NCBI RefSeq assembly: GCF_025398155.2
Contig: NZ_CP104562.2
Coordinates: forward strand, 1,364,001 to 1,428,000
DNA length: 64,000 bases
Origin: Roseateles amylovorans
Lineage (GTDB): Bacteria > Pseudomonadota > Gammaproteobacteria > Burkholderiales > Burkholderiaceae_C
Direction: 5' to 3'
Within the stretch, counting starts at the first letter, position 1. The number at the start of each line of letters is the position of its first letter. The notes under the pieces were generated by a model. That model was not told the DNA's origin. It searched no databases and was given only the letters and a program-made list of their open reading frames with translations. Positions 45,431-54,818 of the stretch are shown piece after piece. The position numbers were made by a program, and so were the translations under genes.

Positions 45431-46446
45431 CAGCGGCGCTCGCGAGCCACGCCACCGAGCGGTCGCCGGTCCTGGATGGCGTGCGGGCCATGAGCATCCT
45501 GGCGGTGCTCTGGACGCACCTGTTTCCCTTTCGGCTGCTGGGCGTGCCCCTGAACGAATCCTTGGGCATGCTGGGCATGGCCCTGTTCTTCATCCTGTCG
45601 GGCTATCTCATCACCATCCAGTTGCTGAAGCGGCCGACCGTGCGCTCCTTCGTGGCCCGGCGGCTTCTGCGGGTGGTGCCGGCGGCTTGGTTGTGCCTGA
45701 TGGTGGTGTGGATCTGGCAGCCGGTCGAATTGGAGACGGCGCTGGCCAACCTTTTCTTCTATGCCAACCTGCCTCCGCAGCGTCTGGTGGCCCCGGTCGA
45801 CCACTTCTGGAGCCTGTGCCTTGAAGTGCAGTTCTACATGCTGTCGGCCGTGCTGCTGTGGCTTCGGCCGCGGGCGGTGTGGTGGCTGCTTCCTGCCTTG
45901 CTCGCCTTGATGTCCGTCCTGCGCGTGGCCCACCAGGTGACGGCATCCAGCATCACCTGGTTCCGTGCCGACGACCTGCTGGCTGGGGCCTGCCTGGCGC
46001 TGTTGATCCATTCCCGACACTGGGCCACGATGCGGGAGCGGCTCTCCCGCCCCGGCGTGATCCCTTTGACGCTCGGATTGCTGGTTGCCAGCTGCGTCCT
46101 GATTCATGAGTGGGTGAATCCGCTGTCGTATCTGCGACCGTATCTCGCGGCCGCATTCGTCGGTGCCCTGTTGTCCCAGCCGCAGCATCTCCTGTCGCGG
46201 CATCTGGGCGGCAGGCGGCTCGCCTACATCGCGTCGATTTCCTATGCACTTTACGTGTGGCACCTGCCCCTGGCGGCCACCTGGCTGGGAAGTGGCGACC
46301 TCTGGATCAAGTATCTCAAGCGCCCACTTCTGCTGCTGGTGGTCTTCGGCATCGCGCATGTCTCTACGTTCTACGTGGAGCAGCGCTTCAACGAGCTGGC
46401 CAAGCGTGTCGGGGCAGGGCGCGGCCAGCGGCTGAAGGAGGTTTGA
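45427..46446 (+). CDS. Membrane acyltransferase (acyltransferase 3 family)
   Basis: A 339-residue integral-membrane acyltransferase likely adding acetyl or another acyl group to EPS sugars. Family features are LDGVRAMSILAVLWTHLFPF near the start, the later FILSGYLIT and RLLRVVPAAW, and SYALYVWHLPLA near the end. The start at 45427 (MTAALASH) was chosen because of its ATGA overlap with the preceding gene; a start at 45349 would overlap it by 82 bases. Confidence 0.9.
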   Translation: MTAALASHATERSPVLDGVRAMSILAVLWTHLFPFRLLGVPLNESLGMLGMALFFILSGYLITIQLLKRPTVRSFVARRLLRVVPAAWLCLMVVWIWQPVELETALANLFFYANLPPQRLVAPVDHFWSLCLEVQFYMLSAVLLWLRPRAVWWLLPALLALMSVLRVAHQVTASSITWFRADDLLAGACLALLIHSRHWATMRERLSRPGVIPLTLGLLVASCVLIHEWVNPLSYLRPYLAAAFVGALLSQPQHLLSRHLGGRRLAYIASISYALYVWHLPLAATWLGSGDLWIKYLKRPLLLLVVFGIAHVSTFYVEQRFNELAKRVGAGRGQRLKEV

Positions 46447-46447
46447 A

Positions 46448-47938
46448 ATGAAGCTGTCATCACTTCCCCGCCCTCGCCCTTGCGCAGGAGGCCGGCGAGG
46501 TCGCCCGCTGCTGTGCGCCCTTGCACTGGCGGCGTCGACCCTGCTGATCGCCATGCCGGCGCAGTCCCAGACGGCCCCGCCCGTGTGGGGCTCTTTCGAG
46601 ACGCCGTTCGCGGCGCACTCGCCTTGGAACATGCGGCCGGTCACTCCGGTGCTGGGTACGGCGACGGTGCCGACGTCCCAGTACTACCCGACGCTCGCGG
46701 AGGGCACATGGTCAACCGGCGTGTTCCGTGCGCTCACGACGGATCCAGCAGTGACCGTCTACCCGCTCACCGGCGCGTCCGGCGTGTGGGACCCCGACAT
46801 GGAGTCCAACCGGGCTTCGGTGACCATTCCAAGGTGGCCGGCCGGTGTGACGCCGTCCACCGGTTCGGACGGTCATGCCGACATCATTGATGCGGACATG
46901 GGCATCGTCCATTCGTTCTTCCGCCTCAAGCTGGACAACGGCGTGTGGCGTGCCGCGCAATATGCGTGGGCGCCGCTGCTGGGTCGAGGCTTTGGCGAGC
47001 CGGGTCATTACTACCAGGGAGCGCGTGCGGTCGGTGTGCCCGCGATTGGTGGCGTCATCAGGCGCCATGAGGTCGATGACGGTTTGCCGTATTACCGCCA
47101 CGCACTCGCCATGTCCCTCACCTACAACGGATTGAGCGGTACGCCGAGCTACATCTTTCCGGCCACCTCGGCCGATGCCACCGCTGCGACGCAGAACACC
47201 GGTGCCATCCCGCAGGGCGCCCTGTTGATGTTGCCGGCGGATTACGACACGTCAACCATCCAGAACCTGAAGCTGCGCAAGGTCGCAGAGACGCTCAAGC
47301 GTTATGGCGGCTATGCAGTGGACCGCAATACGGGCACGCCATTCGTGATCTACGTCGAGAACGGCAGCAACTTCAAGCTGATGGGCGCCACCTGGGACAA
47401 CGAGACGGCCAGCCAACTGGAACGCATGCGCGCTGCCTTGAGGCAGGTGGTGAGCGTGTCTGGCTGGTTGGACGGCAATGGGCAACCATTGATCCCCGAG
47501 CAGCGGCTGAATCTGTTGTCGATGCGCGGGCAATGGTATTTGCAACGCAGCTCGCCTTTGGGGATCTATGAGACGTGGAAGCAGGCGGTCGTGTTTCCGG
47601 CCACTGCCACCGATGTCGTGCAGGTGAATTACAGCGCTCGCACCATCAGCAATGTGATCTGGGCAGCGCCGGTCGCCGGCCAACCTTATCGCCTTACCTC
47701 CCGAAGTACCGGCGGGGGCCGGCTGAAGCTGGCCTTGTTTGATAACGCTGGGGTGAAGCTGTATGAAAGCCCCGAACTGGCCAACGAAGAGGTGGCCGAT
47801 TTCAACTGGCCCGCTGGCCAGGCGCGCGTGGCGGTCTACGCCTACAGCGGGTCGACGGGCGTCCAGTCGACCGTCGGCGGCACCCTGATCAGCAACCAGC
47901 CTCTGACGGAGATGTCCGGAAAGATCTTGATGAAATGA
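46448..47938 (+). CDS. Secreted EPS-locus protein of unknown function, paralogue 1
   Basis: No family is recognised. The 496-residue protein has a Sec-type signal (LLCALALAASTLLIAMPAQS). Its globular domain of about 340 residues is shared with the protein at 48552-50096: SPWNMRPVTPVLGT, EGTWSTGVF, GSDGHADIIDADMG, GHYYQGARAVGVPAIGG, RHALAMSLTYNGLSGTPSY, GALLMLP, LKRYGGYAVDRNTGTPFVIY. Both then carry a weaker C-terminal beta-rich domain of about 100 residues. The conserved Asp, His, Glu and Arg residues would suit a polysaccharide-acting enzyme, but that is only inference. It starts one base after the acyltransferase stop and overlaps the next gene by ATGA. Confidence 0.82.
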   Translation: MKLSSLPRPRPCAGGRRGRPLLCALALAASTLLIAMPAQSQTAPPVWGSFETPFAAHSPWNMRPVTPVLGTATVPTSQYYPTLAEGTWSTGVFRALTTDPAVTVYPLTGASGVWDPDMESNRASVTIPRWPAGVTPSTGSDGHADIIDADMGIVHSFFRLKLDNGVWRAAQYAWAPLLGRGFGEPGHYYQGARAVGVPAIGGVIRRHEVDDGLPYYRHALAMSLTYNGLSGTPSYIFPATSADATAATQNTGAIPQGALLMLPADYDTSTIQNLKLRKVAETLKRYGGYAVDRNTGTPFVIYVENGSNFKLMGATWDNETASQLERMRAALRQVVSVSGWLDGNGQPLIPEQRLNLLSMRGQWYLQRSSPLGIYETWKQAVVFPATATDVVQVNYSARTISNVIWAAPVAGQPYRLTSRSTGGGRLKLALFDNAGVKLYESPELANEEVADFNWPAGQARVAVYAYSGSTGVQSTVGGTLISNQPLTEMSGKILMK

Positions 47939-48552
47939 GTGACAAGGACTGGCTCGCCGATCTAGACCGCTGCGGTGGCGGTCGCGCCTGGCGCCGGGAG
48001 CAATCCCTGTGGGCGCTCTGGGTCTATCGCTTCGGCCGTCGTGTCGATGCGATGCCTGAGGGCATGGGTCGGCGCTTGCGGACCAAGGTGTACTGGCTGA
48101 TGTTCCGTTGGGCGGAAACGCTCACGGGCATCAGCCTGCCCAAGGACTGCCGGGTTGGGCCGGGCCTTCGCATCTGGCACTTCGGCGGCGTGTTCATCAA
48201 TCCCGCGACCGTGATCGGTGCCGGCTGCACGCTGCGCCAAGGCGTGACCTTGGGCAATCGGGTGGAGGACGGCCCCTGCCCCGTGCTCGAAGATGGCGTG
48301 GAGTTGGGTGCGTATGCGCAGGTGCTTGGCGGCGTTCGTCTGGGACGCGGTTGCAAGGTCGGTGCGATGGCGGTGGTCTTGCAGGACGTTCCTCCTGGCG
48401 CGACGGCGGTGGGCAATCCGGCACGCATCCTGCATGCACAGCCTTTGCCCGCTGATGTGCCCGCCGATGTGCCCGCCACTGCGCGATCTGCGTCGGCACT
48501 GGCTGCAGCGAAGAACAGCACGGTTGAGACGGTGCCGCAAAGCCCGGTCTGA
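47935..48552 (+). CDS. Serine acetyltransferase-like hexapeptide acyltransferase
   Basis: A 205-residue left-handed beta-helix acyltransferase. The repeats GLRIWHFGGVFINPATVIGA, GCTLRQGVTLGN and VGAMAVVLQDVPPGATAVGN, with the catalytic-type His, resemble CysE/EpsC-family enzymes. The protein lacks the long CysE N-terminal helical domain and has an Ala/Pro-rich tail. In this operon it more likely acetylates an EPS sugar than serine; that is inference. It sits between two paralogous secreted proteins, with ATGA and TGATG overlaps on both sides. Confidence 0.87.
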   Translation: MSDKDWLADLDRCGGGRAWRREQSLWALWVYRFGRRVDAMPEGMGRRLRTKVYWLMFRWAETLTGISLPKDCRVGPGLRIWHFGGVFINPATVIGAGCTLRQGVTLGNRVEDGPCPVLEDGVELGAYAQVLGGVRLGRGCKVGAMAVVLQDVPPGATAVGNPARILHAQPLPADVPADVPATARSASALAAAKNSTVETVPQSPV

Positions 48553-50096
48553 TGGCCCAGAAAGAACATGACATGACGATGCAATGGGATCGACGTCGAT
48601 GGTGCGGAGCAGGACTTGGGTTGGCTGCCGGACTCAGCGCGCCCTGGTTGCAGGCGGCGCAGGTCGACGGGCCGTCCGGTGCAGCCAGTCCAGCCGATGC
48701 AGGCGCCTCGGCGGGCACGGATGCGCGCAAGCTGAAGGCCGAGAAGTCGGACCGAACCGATGCCGGCCGCGAACGCTTCGGGACCGCCATGCGGCCTTTC
48801 TCTGCCCAATCGCCGTGGAATTCCAGGCCGCTGGATCCCGTGCTGGGCACCGACGAGATTCCCCGCGACTCTTACTTTCCCACGCTGGAGTCGGGTACGT
48901 GGTCCACCGGTGTGTTCGTCGCACGACCCACAGACCGGCCTCAGCGTGTCGTCGGTCTGGTTGGCGAGAAGGGCATCTGGGACCCTGATGCCGAGGAGTT
49001 CCAGTCCGAGGTCATCGTGCCGCATTGGCCGTCCGACGTGCTGCCGGCGGCCGGTGCCGACGGCCATGCGGACATCGTCGACGAGGCCGCCGGGTTGATC
49101 CATTCGTTCTACAAGCTGAAATTGATCGATGGTGAGTGGCGCTCCCGCCAGTACGCCTGGACGCGTCTGGATGGCAGTGGCTGGGGTGATCCCGCCCACT
49201 ATTTCCAGGGGGCCCGTGCCGCTGCGGTTCCCACCATGGGCGGCCTGTTGCGCAGCCACGAGCTGGAGGACGACAGTGGACCCATCCGTCATGCACTGGC
49301 GATTTCGCTGACCTTCAGCGGCCTCAGTGCGAATCCGTCCTACGTGTTTCCGGCCACCTCGTCGGACAGTGGTGCCGACAAGAACAAGGGCAAGATTCCT
49401 GAAGGCGCTCTCCTCATGTTGCCGCCTGATTTTGAGACCGCGAGCTTCAGCGATCCGCGGCTGCGTCGGATTGCGGAGGCGCTCAAGCGCTATGGCGGCT
49501 ATGTGGTCGACCGCAACGTCGGCACGCCGTTCGTGATCTATGCCGAGATCGGCAGCAAGGCCCGGCTCCACCCCGCGGGTCGTTGGGATACGAAGGTAGC
49601 GGGCGAGTTGGACCGCGTGCGCGCGGCCCTTCGCCCGGTGGTGTCGGTCAAGGGTTGGCTCGATGGACACGGACAGCCGGTCGAACGGCAGCGTCCGATG
49701 AACCTGCTGTCGATGCGTGGCCGTTGGCGATCCGAACGAGGGGAGATCCAGGGACGCTTCGAGACCTGGCGGCAGGCCGTGGTGTTTGACGCCGCCAAGC
49801 GCGACAGCGTGCTGGTGGCGAATTCTCCGCGCTTGCTCAGCGCGGTGACTTGGGCCAAGCCCAAGCCGGGACAGCGATGCCGATTGACCGCTCGAACCAG
49901 CGCGGACACGCGAATGCGACTGGACCTGCGAGGCAGCGATGGCGTGCGCGTGGCTTGGGGAAGTGCGCCACTGGCCAATGGTCAGAGCGCCGAGTTCGAG
50001 TGGCCTGAAGGTGTCACGGCCGCAAGGGTGGCTGTCCATGCGCTCTCGGCCGGCCGGGGATGGGCGAGTGGCGATCTGCGGGTGATCGAGGGATGA
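48552..50096 (+). CDS. Secreted EPS-locus protein of unknown function, paralogue 2
   Basis: A 514-residue homologue of the protein at 46448-47938. Shared blocks are SPWNSRPLDPVLGT, SGTWSTGVF, GADGHADIVDEAAG, AHYFQGARAAAVPTMGG, RHALAISLTFSGLSANPSY, GALLMLP and LKRYGGYVVDRNVGTPFVIY. The N-terminus has DRRRWCGAGLGLAAGLSAP, which looks like a twin-arginine signal, unlike the Sec-type signal of paralogue 1. A charged linker (about 40-75) follows. The function is unknown; its place in the operon suggests a role in EPS modification, cleavage or attachment. TGATG overlap upstream; ATGA overlap downstream. Confidence 0.82.
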   Translation: MAQKEHDMTMQWDRRRWCGAGLGLAAGLSAPWLQAAQVDGPSGAASPADAGASAGTDARKLKAEKSDRTDAGRERFGTAMRPFSAQSPWNSRPLDPVLGTDEIPRDSYFPTLESGTWSTGVFVARPTDRPQRVVGLVGEKGIWDPDAEEFQSEVIVPHWPSDVLPAAGADGHADIVDEAAGLIHSFYKLKLIDGEWRSRQYAWTRLDGSGWGDPAHYFQGARAAAVPTMGGLLRSHELEDDSGPIRHALAISLTFSGLSANPSYVFPATSSDSGADKNKGKIPEGALLMLPPDFETASFSDPRLRRIAEALKRYGGYVVDRNVGTPFVIYAEIGSKARLHPAGRWDTKVAGELDRVRAALRPVVSVKGWLDGHGQPVERQRPMNLLSMRGRWRSERGEIQGRFETWRQAVVFDAAKRDSVLVANSPRLLSAVTWAKPKPGQRCRLTARTSADTRMRLDLRGSDGVRVAWGSAPLANGQSAEFEWPEGVTAARVAVHALSAGRGWASGDLRVIEG

Positions 50097-51394
50097 GCGT
50101 GCTGCAAAGAGTGTCCACGGACAGCGCCGCTGGCGTTGGGACCGAGCGTGGACAGGGACAAGGACAAGGAAAGATTACAAGGAACGATGTGAAGGTCGCC
50201 TATCTCGTCAATCATTACCCGAAGGTGAGTCATACCTTCATTCGTCGCGAGATTCTGGCGCTGGAGAAGCAGGGCCTCGATGTGATGCGTTTGGCGGTAC
50301 GAGGCTGGGACGACGCCGCGCCGGATCCTCAGGATCAGTCGGAGAAGGCTCGAACTCGCTATCTGCTGCAGGGCGGCCCCGTTGAACTCGGCCGCGCCAT
50401 GCTCGGCGAGGCAGTGCGCGCGCCGGGCAAGTTCTTCGGCGCGCTGAAGCTCGCCTTGGGCATGGGCCGCCGGTCCGACCGCCCGTGGCCGCTGCACCTG
50501 GTCTACCTTGCCGAAGCCTGCGTGGCCCTGCGCCTGCTGCGCGAGGGCGGCGCGACCCACCTGCATGCGCACTTCGGCACCAACTCCGCCGAAGTCGCGA
50601 TGCTGGTGCATGCGCTGGGCGGCCCGGGCTACAGCTTCACCGTTCACGGCCCTGAAGAATTCGACAAGCCCGAGTTCCTGCACCTGGGCGAAAAGATCCG
50701 CCGCGCCCGTTTCGTCGTGGCCATCACCTCGTTCTGCCGCAGCCAGCTGTACCGCTGGGTGGATCGGCACCAATGGGGCAAGGTCCGCATCGTGCATTGC
50801 GGCCTGGAGCCGGCGTTCCACAAGGTCGACACGCCGCCGCCGGCCGGTCGTCGGCTGTTGTGCGTCGGACGTTTGTCCGAGCAGAAGGGCCATCTGCTGC
50901 TGATCGAGGCCGCCGCGCTGGTGGCCGCGCAGGAACCCGATTTCGAGCTGGTGCTGGCGGGTGACGGCGAATTGCGCCAACCGATCGAGGAGCGCATTGC
51001 GGCCCTGAAGCTAGGCGGTCATGTGCGCATCACCGGATGGATCGGCAGCGATCAGGTCCGCACCGAGATGCTGGCCGCGCGCGCCCTGGTGCTGGCCAGC
51101 TTCGCCGAAGGACTGCCGGTGGTGGTCATGGAAGCGATGGCGCTGGGTCGACCGGTGGTGAGTACCGGCATTGCCGGCATCCCCGAGCTGGTGCAGCCCG
51201 GCGACAACGGCTGGCTGGTGCCAGCCGGTGATGCCCAGGCGCTGGCCGACGCCATGCTGGCCTGCCTGCGCTGTGAAGGCGAAGAACTGCAACGCATGGG
51301 TGAGTCCGCGCGCACCCGCGTGCTGGCCCGCCATGACGTCGATGTCGAAGCGGCCCGACTGGCCGGTCTGTTCCGGGAGCATGCCCATGCTTGA
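50093..51394 (+). CDS. Glycosyltransferase family 4
   Basis: A 433-residue GT-B fold glycosyltransferase. Residues near 40-60 read VAYLVNHYPKVSHTFIRREI, the acceptor-side motif of colanic-acid-type enzymes. HLHAHFGTNSAEVAMLV and FTVHGPEEF follow, then the nucleotide-sugar part RRLLCVGRLSEQKGHLLLIE and EGLPVVVMEAMALGRPVVST. It adds one sugar to the EPS repeat unit on the cytoplasmic face. The start at 50093 is set by ATGA overlap; the first 40 residues are a low-complexity extension. Confidence 0.9.
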   Translation: MSVLQRVSTDSAAGVGTERGQGQGQGKITRNDVKVAYLVNHYPKVSHTFIRREILALEKQGLDVMRLAVRGWDDAAPDPQDQSEKARTRYLLQGGPVELGRAMLGEAVRAPGKFFGALKLALGMGRRSDRPWPLHLVYLAEACVALRLLREGGATHLHAHFGTNSAEVAMLVHALGGPGYSFTVHGPEEFDKPEFLHLGEKIRRARFVVAITSFCRSQLYRWVDRHQWGKVRIVHCGLEPAFHKVDTPPPAGRRLLCVGRLSEQKGHLLLIEAAALVAAQEPDFELVLAGDGELRQPIEERIAALKLGGHVRITGWIGSDQVRTEMLAARALVLASFAEGLPVVVMEAMALGRPVVSTGIAGIPELVQPGDNGWLVPAGDAQALADAMLACLRCEGEELQRMGESARTRVLARHDVDVEAARLAGLFREHAHA

Positions 51395-52595
51395 TCTGCT
51401 GAGTGGCCTTCCCTGGTTGCTGGCCTTGCTGGTCAGCCTGTTGCTGGCGCTGCCGGCGGCGCTGCTGTTCGCGCAGGTGGTGCTGGCGCTCCGCCCGGAT
51501 CGCCCGATCCCGGAATTCCCGAGGCCGGGCCGCATCGCCGTCCTGATGCCGGCCCACAACGAGAGCACGGGCCTGCGCGCCACGCTGATGCAGGCGCTGT
51601 CGCAATTGCAGCCGCAGGACCGGTTGCTGGTCGTTGCAGACAACTGCAATGACGACACCGCGGCGCAAGCCCGTGAGTTCGATGTCACCGTGGTGGAGCG
51701 CTTCAACACGACCGAGCGCGGCAAGGGCTTCGCCCTGGACTACGGCGTGCGGCACCTGGAGTCGCTGGCCCGCAAGGACGGCCTGCCGCCGGACGTGGTC
51801 ATCGTGCTGGATGCCGACTGCGAATTGGGCCCGAAGCTGCTGCCGCGCATCGCCGCCGTCGCCCATGCGACCGGCCGACCGGTGCAGGCCACCTACCTGA
51901 TGCATGCGGCCAACGACGGCCTGAAGGCCCGAGTCGCCGAATTCGCGATGCGGGTGAAGAACCTGGTGCGCCCCCGCGGCATGCACCAACTGGGTCTGCC
52001 CTGCGGTCTGTATGGCACCGGCATGGCCTTCCCGTGGGATGTGGTGGTCAAGGCGCCGCTGGCCAGCGGCCACCTGGCCGAGGACATGCAACTGGGCGTG
52101 CGCCTGGCCCAACTCGGCGCACCGCCGCTGCTGTGCGAGGACGCCCGGGTGACGAGCGTGTTCGCCAAGAGCCAGGAGGGCTCCGCCAGCCAGCGCACCC
52201 GCTGGGAGCACGGCCATCTGGCGATGTTGGTGGGCGAAGGGCCGCGCCTGCTGTGGCAGTCGATGCGGCCGGGCAAGGGCGCGCAACTGTTGCAGGTGCT
52301 GGACATGCTGGTGCCGCCGCTGGCGTTGCTGGCCATGCTGCTGTCCGCCTGGGCGGTGCTGCAACTGCTGTTGGCGCTGGTGTTCGGCTGGGTGGCGCCA
52401 CTGCTGGTCACCCTGCTGGGTGTGGCCATGCTGGGCTTGTCAATCGTCATCGCGCAGCAGCGCTGGGCGTCGGACATCCTGAGCCTGGCCGAGCTGGGCC
52501 GGGCGCCGCTGATCGTGCTGGCGAAGCTGCCGCTCTACCTGCGTTTCGTGGTGAAGCGCCAGGTCGACTGGGTGCGCACCAAGCGCGACACCTGA
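51387..52595 (+). CDS. Glycosyltransferase family 2 (membrane, processive-type layout)
   Basis: A 402-residue inner-membrane glycosyltransferase. One N-terminal helix is followed by a GT-A domain (IAVLMPAHNESTGLRATLMQ, VVADNCNDDTAAQA, VVIVLDADCELGP, and a QRTRWEHGH motif equivalent to QxxRW), then three C-terminal helices. This layout is like ICA/cellulose-synthase-type GT2 enzymes. The start at 51387 follows GGGAG at seven bases, and it overlaps the preceding gene by eight bases. Confidence 0.9.
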   Translation: MLDLLSGLPWLLALLVSLLLALPAALLFAQVVLALRPDRPIPEFPRPGRIAVLMPAHNESTGLRATLMQALSQLQPQDRLLVVADNCNDDTAAQAREFDVTVVERFNTTERGKGFALDYGVRHLESLARKDGLPPDVVIVLDADCELGPKLLPRIAAVAHATGRPVQATYLMHAANDGLKARVAEFAMRVKNLVRPRGMHQLGLPCGLYGTGMAFPWDVVVKAPLASGHLAEDMQLGVRLAQLGAPPLLCEDARVTSVFAKSQEGSASQRTRWEHGHLAMLVGEGPRLLWQSMRPGKGAQLLQVLDMLVPPLALLAMLLSAWAVLQLLLALVFGWVAPLLVTLLGVAMLGLSIVIAQQRWASDILSLAELGRAPLIVLAKLPLYLRFVVKRQVDWVRTKRDT

Positions 52596-52675
52596 TGCCC
52601 GCACCGCACGCGCGACCTGCCCGGACCCGATGACGCCACGATGAGCCGCCAGACGCCGAACCCCTTCCGAATGCC

Positions 52676-53491
52676 ATGACCGCCATGACCGCCGATTCGA
52701 CCCTGACTGCCACCGCCGCTGCCGGCCTGCCGACGATCCCCGTCGACGGGCTGCCCTTCGTCAACACCACCGTGTCGCCGCTGGCGGACCACATCGTCGC
52801 GCAAGCGGCGGCGGGCCGCGGTGGCTGGGTGGTGACGCCCAACATCGACATCCTTCGGCGCTGGCGGCTGGACGCCGACTTCCGTGCCGTGGTGGCCGAT
52901 GCGAATGTCTTCACCGCCGACGGCCGTCCCATCATCTGGGCCAGCCAGTTGCAGGGCACGCCGCTGCCGGCGCGTCTGACCGGCTCGGACCTGTTCGTGG
53001 AGCTGGTCGGCAAGGCCCATGCGGCGGGACTGCGCATCGCGATGATCGGCGGCAATGAAGGTGCCGCAGAGGCCGCGGCGGCCAAGCTGCTGCCCCAGGC
53101 CGCGCCGGGCAGCGTGCTGTGCCTGTGCCCGCCCTTCGGCTTCGAACAGCAGCCCGCCGAGATGGCTCGGATCCAGCAGTTGCTGACGGAAGGGCGCCCG
53201 CACATCGTGTTCATCGGTCTGGGCTCGCCCAAGCAGGAGAAGCTGATCCAGCGCCTGCGGCCGTTGGCGCCGCAAGCCTGGTACCTCGGCGTGGGCGTTA
53301 GCTTCAGCTTCGTGGCCGGCGATGTGAAACGCGCGCCCGGTTGGATGCAGCGCAGCGGCCTGGAATGGCTGCATCGGCTGACGCAGGAGCCGGGCCGACT
53401 GGCGCGACGTTACCTGGTGGACGGCATTCCGTTCGCGGTGGGCCTGCTGTGGCGGGCGGCCACGCGGCGCGGTCGCGTCACCGTCTCTTGA
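52676..53491 (+). CDS. WecG/TagA/CpsF family glycosyltransferase (GT26)
   Basis: A 271-residue enzyme of the WecG/TagA fold. Motifs are VVTPNIDILRRWRLDADFR, FTADGRPIIWASQLQGTPLP, IGLGSPKQEKLIQRL and GVGVSFSFVAGDVKRAPGW. Family enzymes transfer ManNAc or ManNAcA onto lipid-linked GlcNAc. That fits the UDP-GlcNAc 2-epimerase (wecB) gene at the right edge of the window. The C-terminus is basic and likely membrane-associated. It begins 80 bases after the GT2 stop. Confidence 0.92.
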   Translation: MTAMTADSTLTATAAAGLPTIPVDGLPFVNTTVSPLADHIVAQAAAGRGGWVVTPNIDILRRWRLDADFRAVVADANVFTADGRPIIWASQLQGTPLPARLTGSDLFVELVGKAHAAGLRIAMIGGNEGAAEAAAAKLLPQAAPGSVLCLCPPFGFEQQPAEMARIQQLLTEGRPHIVFIGLGSPKQEKLIQRLRPLAPQAWYLGVGVSFSFVAGDVKRAPGWMQRSGLEWLHRLTQEPGRLARRYLVDGIPFAVGLLWRAATRRGRVTVS

Positions 53492-53555
53492 TCGAACGGG
53501 TGGGGCCACATTCAGTGGTCTGCCTGAATTCCTTGTTTCTCATCTCCGCATTCGC

Positions 53556-54689
53556 ATGACCGACTTCCTGTTCAACGGCTATTACGGATACCGCAACACT
53601 GGCGACGATGTCTTCTGCGTCGTCGCGGACTGGGGCAGCCGCAAGTATTGGGGTGCCCGTGACCTCGCCTTCGTGGCGACCGAGTTGCCGGTATTGAGTC
53701 AGCCAGCGCACGCCATCATCCCGACCGCTCGGCGCTACCCCGGGCAGCAGACCGTCTCGCGCACGCTCTCAGGCATGGGCGCACGCCATATGGTGTATTT
53801 CGGCGGGTCGACGCTGCATTCACCGCAAGAACTCTGGGTGAATCTGCTGCGTCAGACGCTCGTTCAAAAGGTCGGGCGCAAGTCCATTGCAGCGGCCGGC
53901 GTCTCTGTGGGGCCGTTCAAGTCGGCGGAAGGCGAGCGTGAGATCCGCAAATTGATCTCCGAAATGAGTTACATCGCCGTGCGCGACCGTGCGTCCTTCG
54001 ACATCGTGAAAGCGATGAATGTGGAAACGCCGGTGATCCAGTCGTTCGACCCCGCGTTGCTGATGCTGGATGTGATGGCCGACAGCCCGCCCCCGGCCTT
54101 GCCGCAGCGGGCCACCGGTCGGCCGGTCATCGGCGTGAGCGTGTGCAATGTCGAGCGCTATCACGGTGGCGATGTCGGCAAGGAACAGCGCCGCGTGGCG
54201 TCGGTCAAGGCCACCGTCAAAGCCTTGGCGGCAGAGGGATTCGCGCTGCGGTTCTTTGTATTCAATGGGCACGCAGCATCGGGTGATGAGGCGGTCACCG
54301 ATGAGGTGATCGCGTCGTTGGACGGCTATCCGCATGTCGAGAAGCTTCCGTATTGCGATGATCCCAAGGTGGTGTATGCCGAGCTGTCGCGTTGCGATGC
54401 GATCTTCGGCGTGCGACTGCATGCTTGCATCCTGGCCTACACCGCGGGCGTGCCCTTCATCTTGGTGGAGTACCACCGCAAGTGCGGCGACTTCCTCGAT
54501 GAGATCGGCTATACGGCGGAGGGACGCGTGGGCGATGCCACGGTCGATCCGGTGGAGACCGCCCGTCGATTGACGCGGTTGGCCGCCGAGGGACGTCCGC
54601 ATCGTCTCTGTGCCCGCAGCGTCGATGACTCCCGTGAATTGGCCCGGGTGAATTTCACCGCAGCGCCGTATTGCGAGGGGCGCCGCTGA
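53556..54689 (+). CDS. Polysaccharide pyruvyl transferase family protein
   Basis: A 377-residue GT-B-like enzyme expected to place pyruvate ketals on EPS sugars, using PEP. Family signatures are FNGYYGYRNTGDDVFCVVAD, YFGGSTLHSPQELW, RDRASFDIVKAMNV and GVRLHACILAYTAGVPFILV. Pyruvylation would add negative charge to the polymer. It lies 64 bases after the WecG-type gene and probably belongs to the same transcript. Confidence 0.9.
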   Translation: MTDFLFNGYYGYRNTGDDVFCVVADWGSRKYWGARDLAFVATELPVLSQPAHAIIPTARRYPGQQTVSRTLSGMGARHMVYFGGSTLHSPQELWVNLLRQTLVQKVGRKSIAAAGVSVGPFKSAEGEREIRKLISEMSYIAVRDRASFDIVKAMNVETPVIQSFDPALLMLDVMADSPPPALPQRATGRPVIGVSVCNVERYHGGDVGKEQRRVASVKATVKALAAEGFALRFFVFNGHAASGDEAVTDEVIASLDGYPHVEKLPYCDDPKVVYAELSRCDAIFGVRLHACILAYTAGVPFILVEYHRKCGDFLDEIGYTAEGRVGDATVDPVETARRLTRLAAEGRPHRLCARSVDDSRELARVNFTAAPYCEGRR

Positions 54690-54818
54690 CGCGGTGTCTA
54701 TCGTCATGTGCTCGTTGTCCGATCGCACGGGAAGGCGCCTGTTGGAACCCTCCTGGTGGGATCTGGCCTGACGCTGAGCCCTGCCCGAATCGTCCGACTC
54801 CTATTGAACGCTGCTCCG

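Noticed and set aside
47935..48552. Housekeeping CysE serving the cysteine pathway
   Set aside because: The protein lacks the CysE N-terminal domain, is embedded by overlaps in the EPS operon and lies about 40 kb from the sulfate genes.
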